Shown here: piece by piece, positions 5,179 to 6,077 of the stretch
Layout of the letters: the number at the start of each line of letters is the position of its first letter
Position numbering within the stretch: position 1 is the first letter of the stretch
Source: an uncultured Eubacteriales bacterium
Lineage (GTDB): Bacteria > Bacillota > Clostridia > Lachnospirales > Bianqueaceae
Direction of reading: 5' to 3'
NCBI GenBank assembly: GCA_902782895.1
Contig: CACZPA010000176.1
Location: forward strand, 1-6,077
Length of the DNA stretch: 6,077 nucleotides
Notes under the pieces: generated by a model
The model's input: only the letters and a program-made list of their open reading frames with translations
Databases searched by the model: none
Told to the model about the DNA's origin: nothing
Program-made: the position numbers and the translations under genes

Positions 5179-6077
5179 ATGAGAACAAAACAACTGATGA
5201 ACAGAGACTGGCGTTATTATTTTGGCGAACCTTCTTTTATGAGGGAGGACAAGAATAGTTCTGACCAGACCTATCGCGGCAGCCGCGCGGCTAACGGACG
5301 CGGCCCGGCAAGACGCGATTTTGACGACGCGGACTGGCAGATTGTTTCCCTGCCGCATGATTTTGTCGCGTTGAACGGCGTATCCGAGACGGATCCGCGC
5401 GGCGGCGAGCATTGCGATTTCCCGATGGACCGCGGCAGCGCCTGGTACCGCCGGTATTTCAAGATGGCGGAGGCGGATAAGGACAAACGCGTAGTTCTGT
5501 ATTTTGAGGGCATGGGGACGCTTTGCGAAGTGTACGTGAACTCCATGCTGCAGTATGTGAGCCGCACCAACGGCATCGGTTTCTTCATTGATATTACCGA
5601 TACGCTGCGCTATGGTGATGAGGAGAATGTTGTCTCCGTTCACTGTGACTGCCATGACTATGAAGCCTGGTATTATGAGGGCGGCGGTATTACCCGCAAT
5701 GTCTGGATGATCATTACGGACCGTCTGGCTGTCGATCATTGGGGCACCTATGTGGTCAGCGAGAGACTGTCGGACAGCAAGTGGAAGCTCGCGATTGAGA
5801 CAAAAGTTGTGAACCGTCATCGCGAGGACAAGAATACACAGATCATTTCCCGCATCGTTCCGCAGGACGGTCTGGATGCCGGCAAGGAGGCTGCCTGCGT
5901 GGACAGCCCGTGTCAGGTCGTTGCGTCTTATGGTGAGGCTACGTTCAAGCAGACGCTGGAGATCAAGAATCCGAACCTGTGGAGCCCGAAGGAGCCGCAT
6001 CTGTATACGCTCGTCAGCGAAGTTGTCTGTGACGGAGAGGTCGTGGACAAGGAAGAGACGACCTTCGGTATCCGCGA
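5179..6077 (+). CDS. Glycoside hydrolase family 2 protein, beta-galactosidase-like (partial, C-terminus off right edge)
   Basis: Open from ATG at 5179 to the window end, 299 complete codons. The N-terminal sugar-binding jelly roll (about residues 10-180) shows the GH2 hallmarks WQIVSLPHDF, GSAWYRRYFK, FEGMGTLCEVYVN and YYEGGGITRNVWM. The second, immunoglobulin-like domain (about 183-299) ends in NPNLWSPKEPHLYTL and TTFGIR, the typical approach to the catalytic TIM barrel. The barrel, with its two catalytic glutamates, is outside the window, so substrate (beta-galactoside, glucuronide, mannoside or other) cannot be decided. The lack of a signal peptide points to a cytoplasmic enzyme acting on imported sugars. 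GAAGGA (5164-5169) lies 9 bases before the ATG. Composition is more GC-rich than the cassette to its left. Confidence 0.92.
   Translation, partial: MRTKQLMNRDWRYYFGEPSFMREDKNSSDQTYRGSRAANGRGPARRDFDDADWQIVSLPHDFVALNGVSETDPRGGEHCDFPMDRGSAWYRRYFKMAEADKDKRVVLYFEGMGTLCEVYVNSMLQYVSRTNGIGFFIDITDTLRYGDEENVVSVHCDCHDYEAWYYEGGGITRNVWMIITDRLAVDHWGTYVVSERLSDSKWKLAIETKVVNRHREDKNTQIISRIVPQDGLDAGKEAACVDSPCQVVASYGEATFKQTLEIKNPNLWSPKEPHLYTLVSEVVCDGEVVDKEETTFGIR

Noticed and set aside
5134..6000. Minus-strand open frame (288 codons) opposite the GH2 gene
   Set aside because: Shadow of the GH2 coding sequence, which has clear family motifs, a ribosome site and a promoter. The minus frame has no recognisable domain.
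1..6077. CRISPR arrays, tRNA/rRNA genes, insertion sequences or att sites
   Set aside because: No regularly spaced repeats, tRNA-like cloverleaf, transposase frame or paired flanking repeats were found on either strand.

Overview
The window looks like chromosome from an anaerobic, probably gut-associated Clostridia/Lachnospiraceae-type Firmicute. This is an inference from four things: an oxygen-sensitive glycyl radical enzyme, strong AAGGAG-type ribosome binding sites, an ECF sigma/membrane-protein pair of the kind common in Clostridia, and a GH2 glycosidase typical of carbohydrate-fermenting gut bacteria. No species can be named from this sequence.

Layout. (1) Positions 1-2120, minus strand: a glycyl radical enzyme, N-terminal 706 residues only. 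It keeps the full set of active-site residues known from B12-independent glycerol/1,2-propanediol dehydratase. Its glycyl-radical loop lies beyond the left edge. A near-consensus promoter faces it from 2166-2194. (2) Positions 2121-2473: an AT-rich divergent intergenic region. It holds that promoter, a T-depleted repeat-like tract, a possible minus-strand gene remnant (LysR-like C-terminus), and a candidate ECF-type promoter. (3) Positions 2474-5070, plus strand: a three-gene envelope-stress-like cassette. It encodes an ECF sigma factor (TTG start), an overlapping single-pass membrane protein with a duplicated outer domain (probable anti-sigma factor or sensor), and a lipoprotein with a C-terminal L,D-transpeptidase (YkuD-like) domain. 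(4) Positions 5071-5178: a short gap with a weak hairpin and a very good promoter (TTTACA-N17-extended TATAAT). (5) Positions 5179-6077, plus strand: the first 299 residues of a GH2-family glycoside hydrolase, cut by the right edge.

The two outer genes are metabolic (diol or related dehydration, glycoside cleavage), look GC-rich and have their own promoters. The cassette between them is visibly more AT-rich and appears to be a self-contained unit. The inferred model is that the membrane protein holds the sigma factor until it senses an envelope cue, and the freed sigma factor then transcribes its own operon, including the lipoprotein that may remodel peptidoglycan cross-links. Nothing here is clearly a new system. 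The least routine items are the sigma/sensor/L,D-transpeptidase linkage and the duplicated sensor ectodomain.
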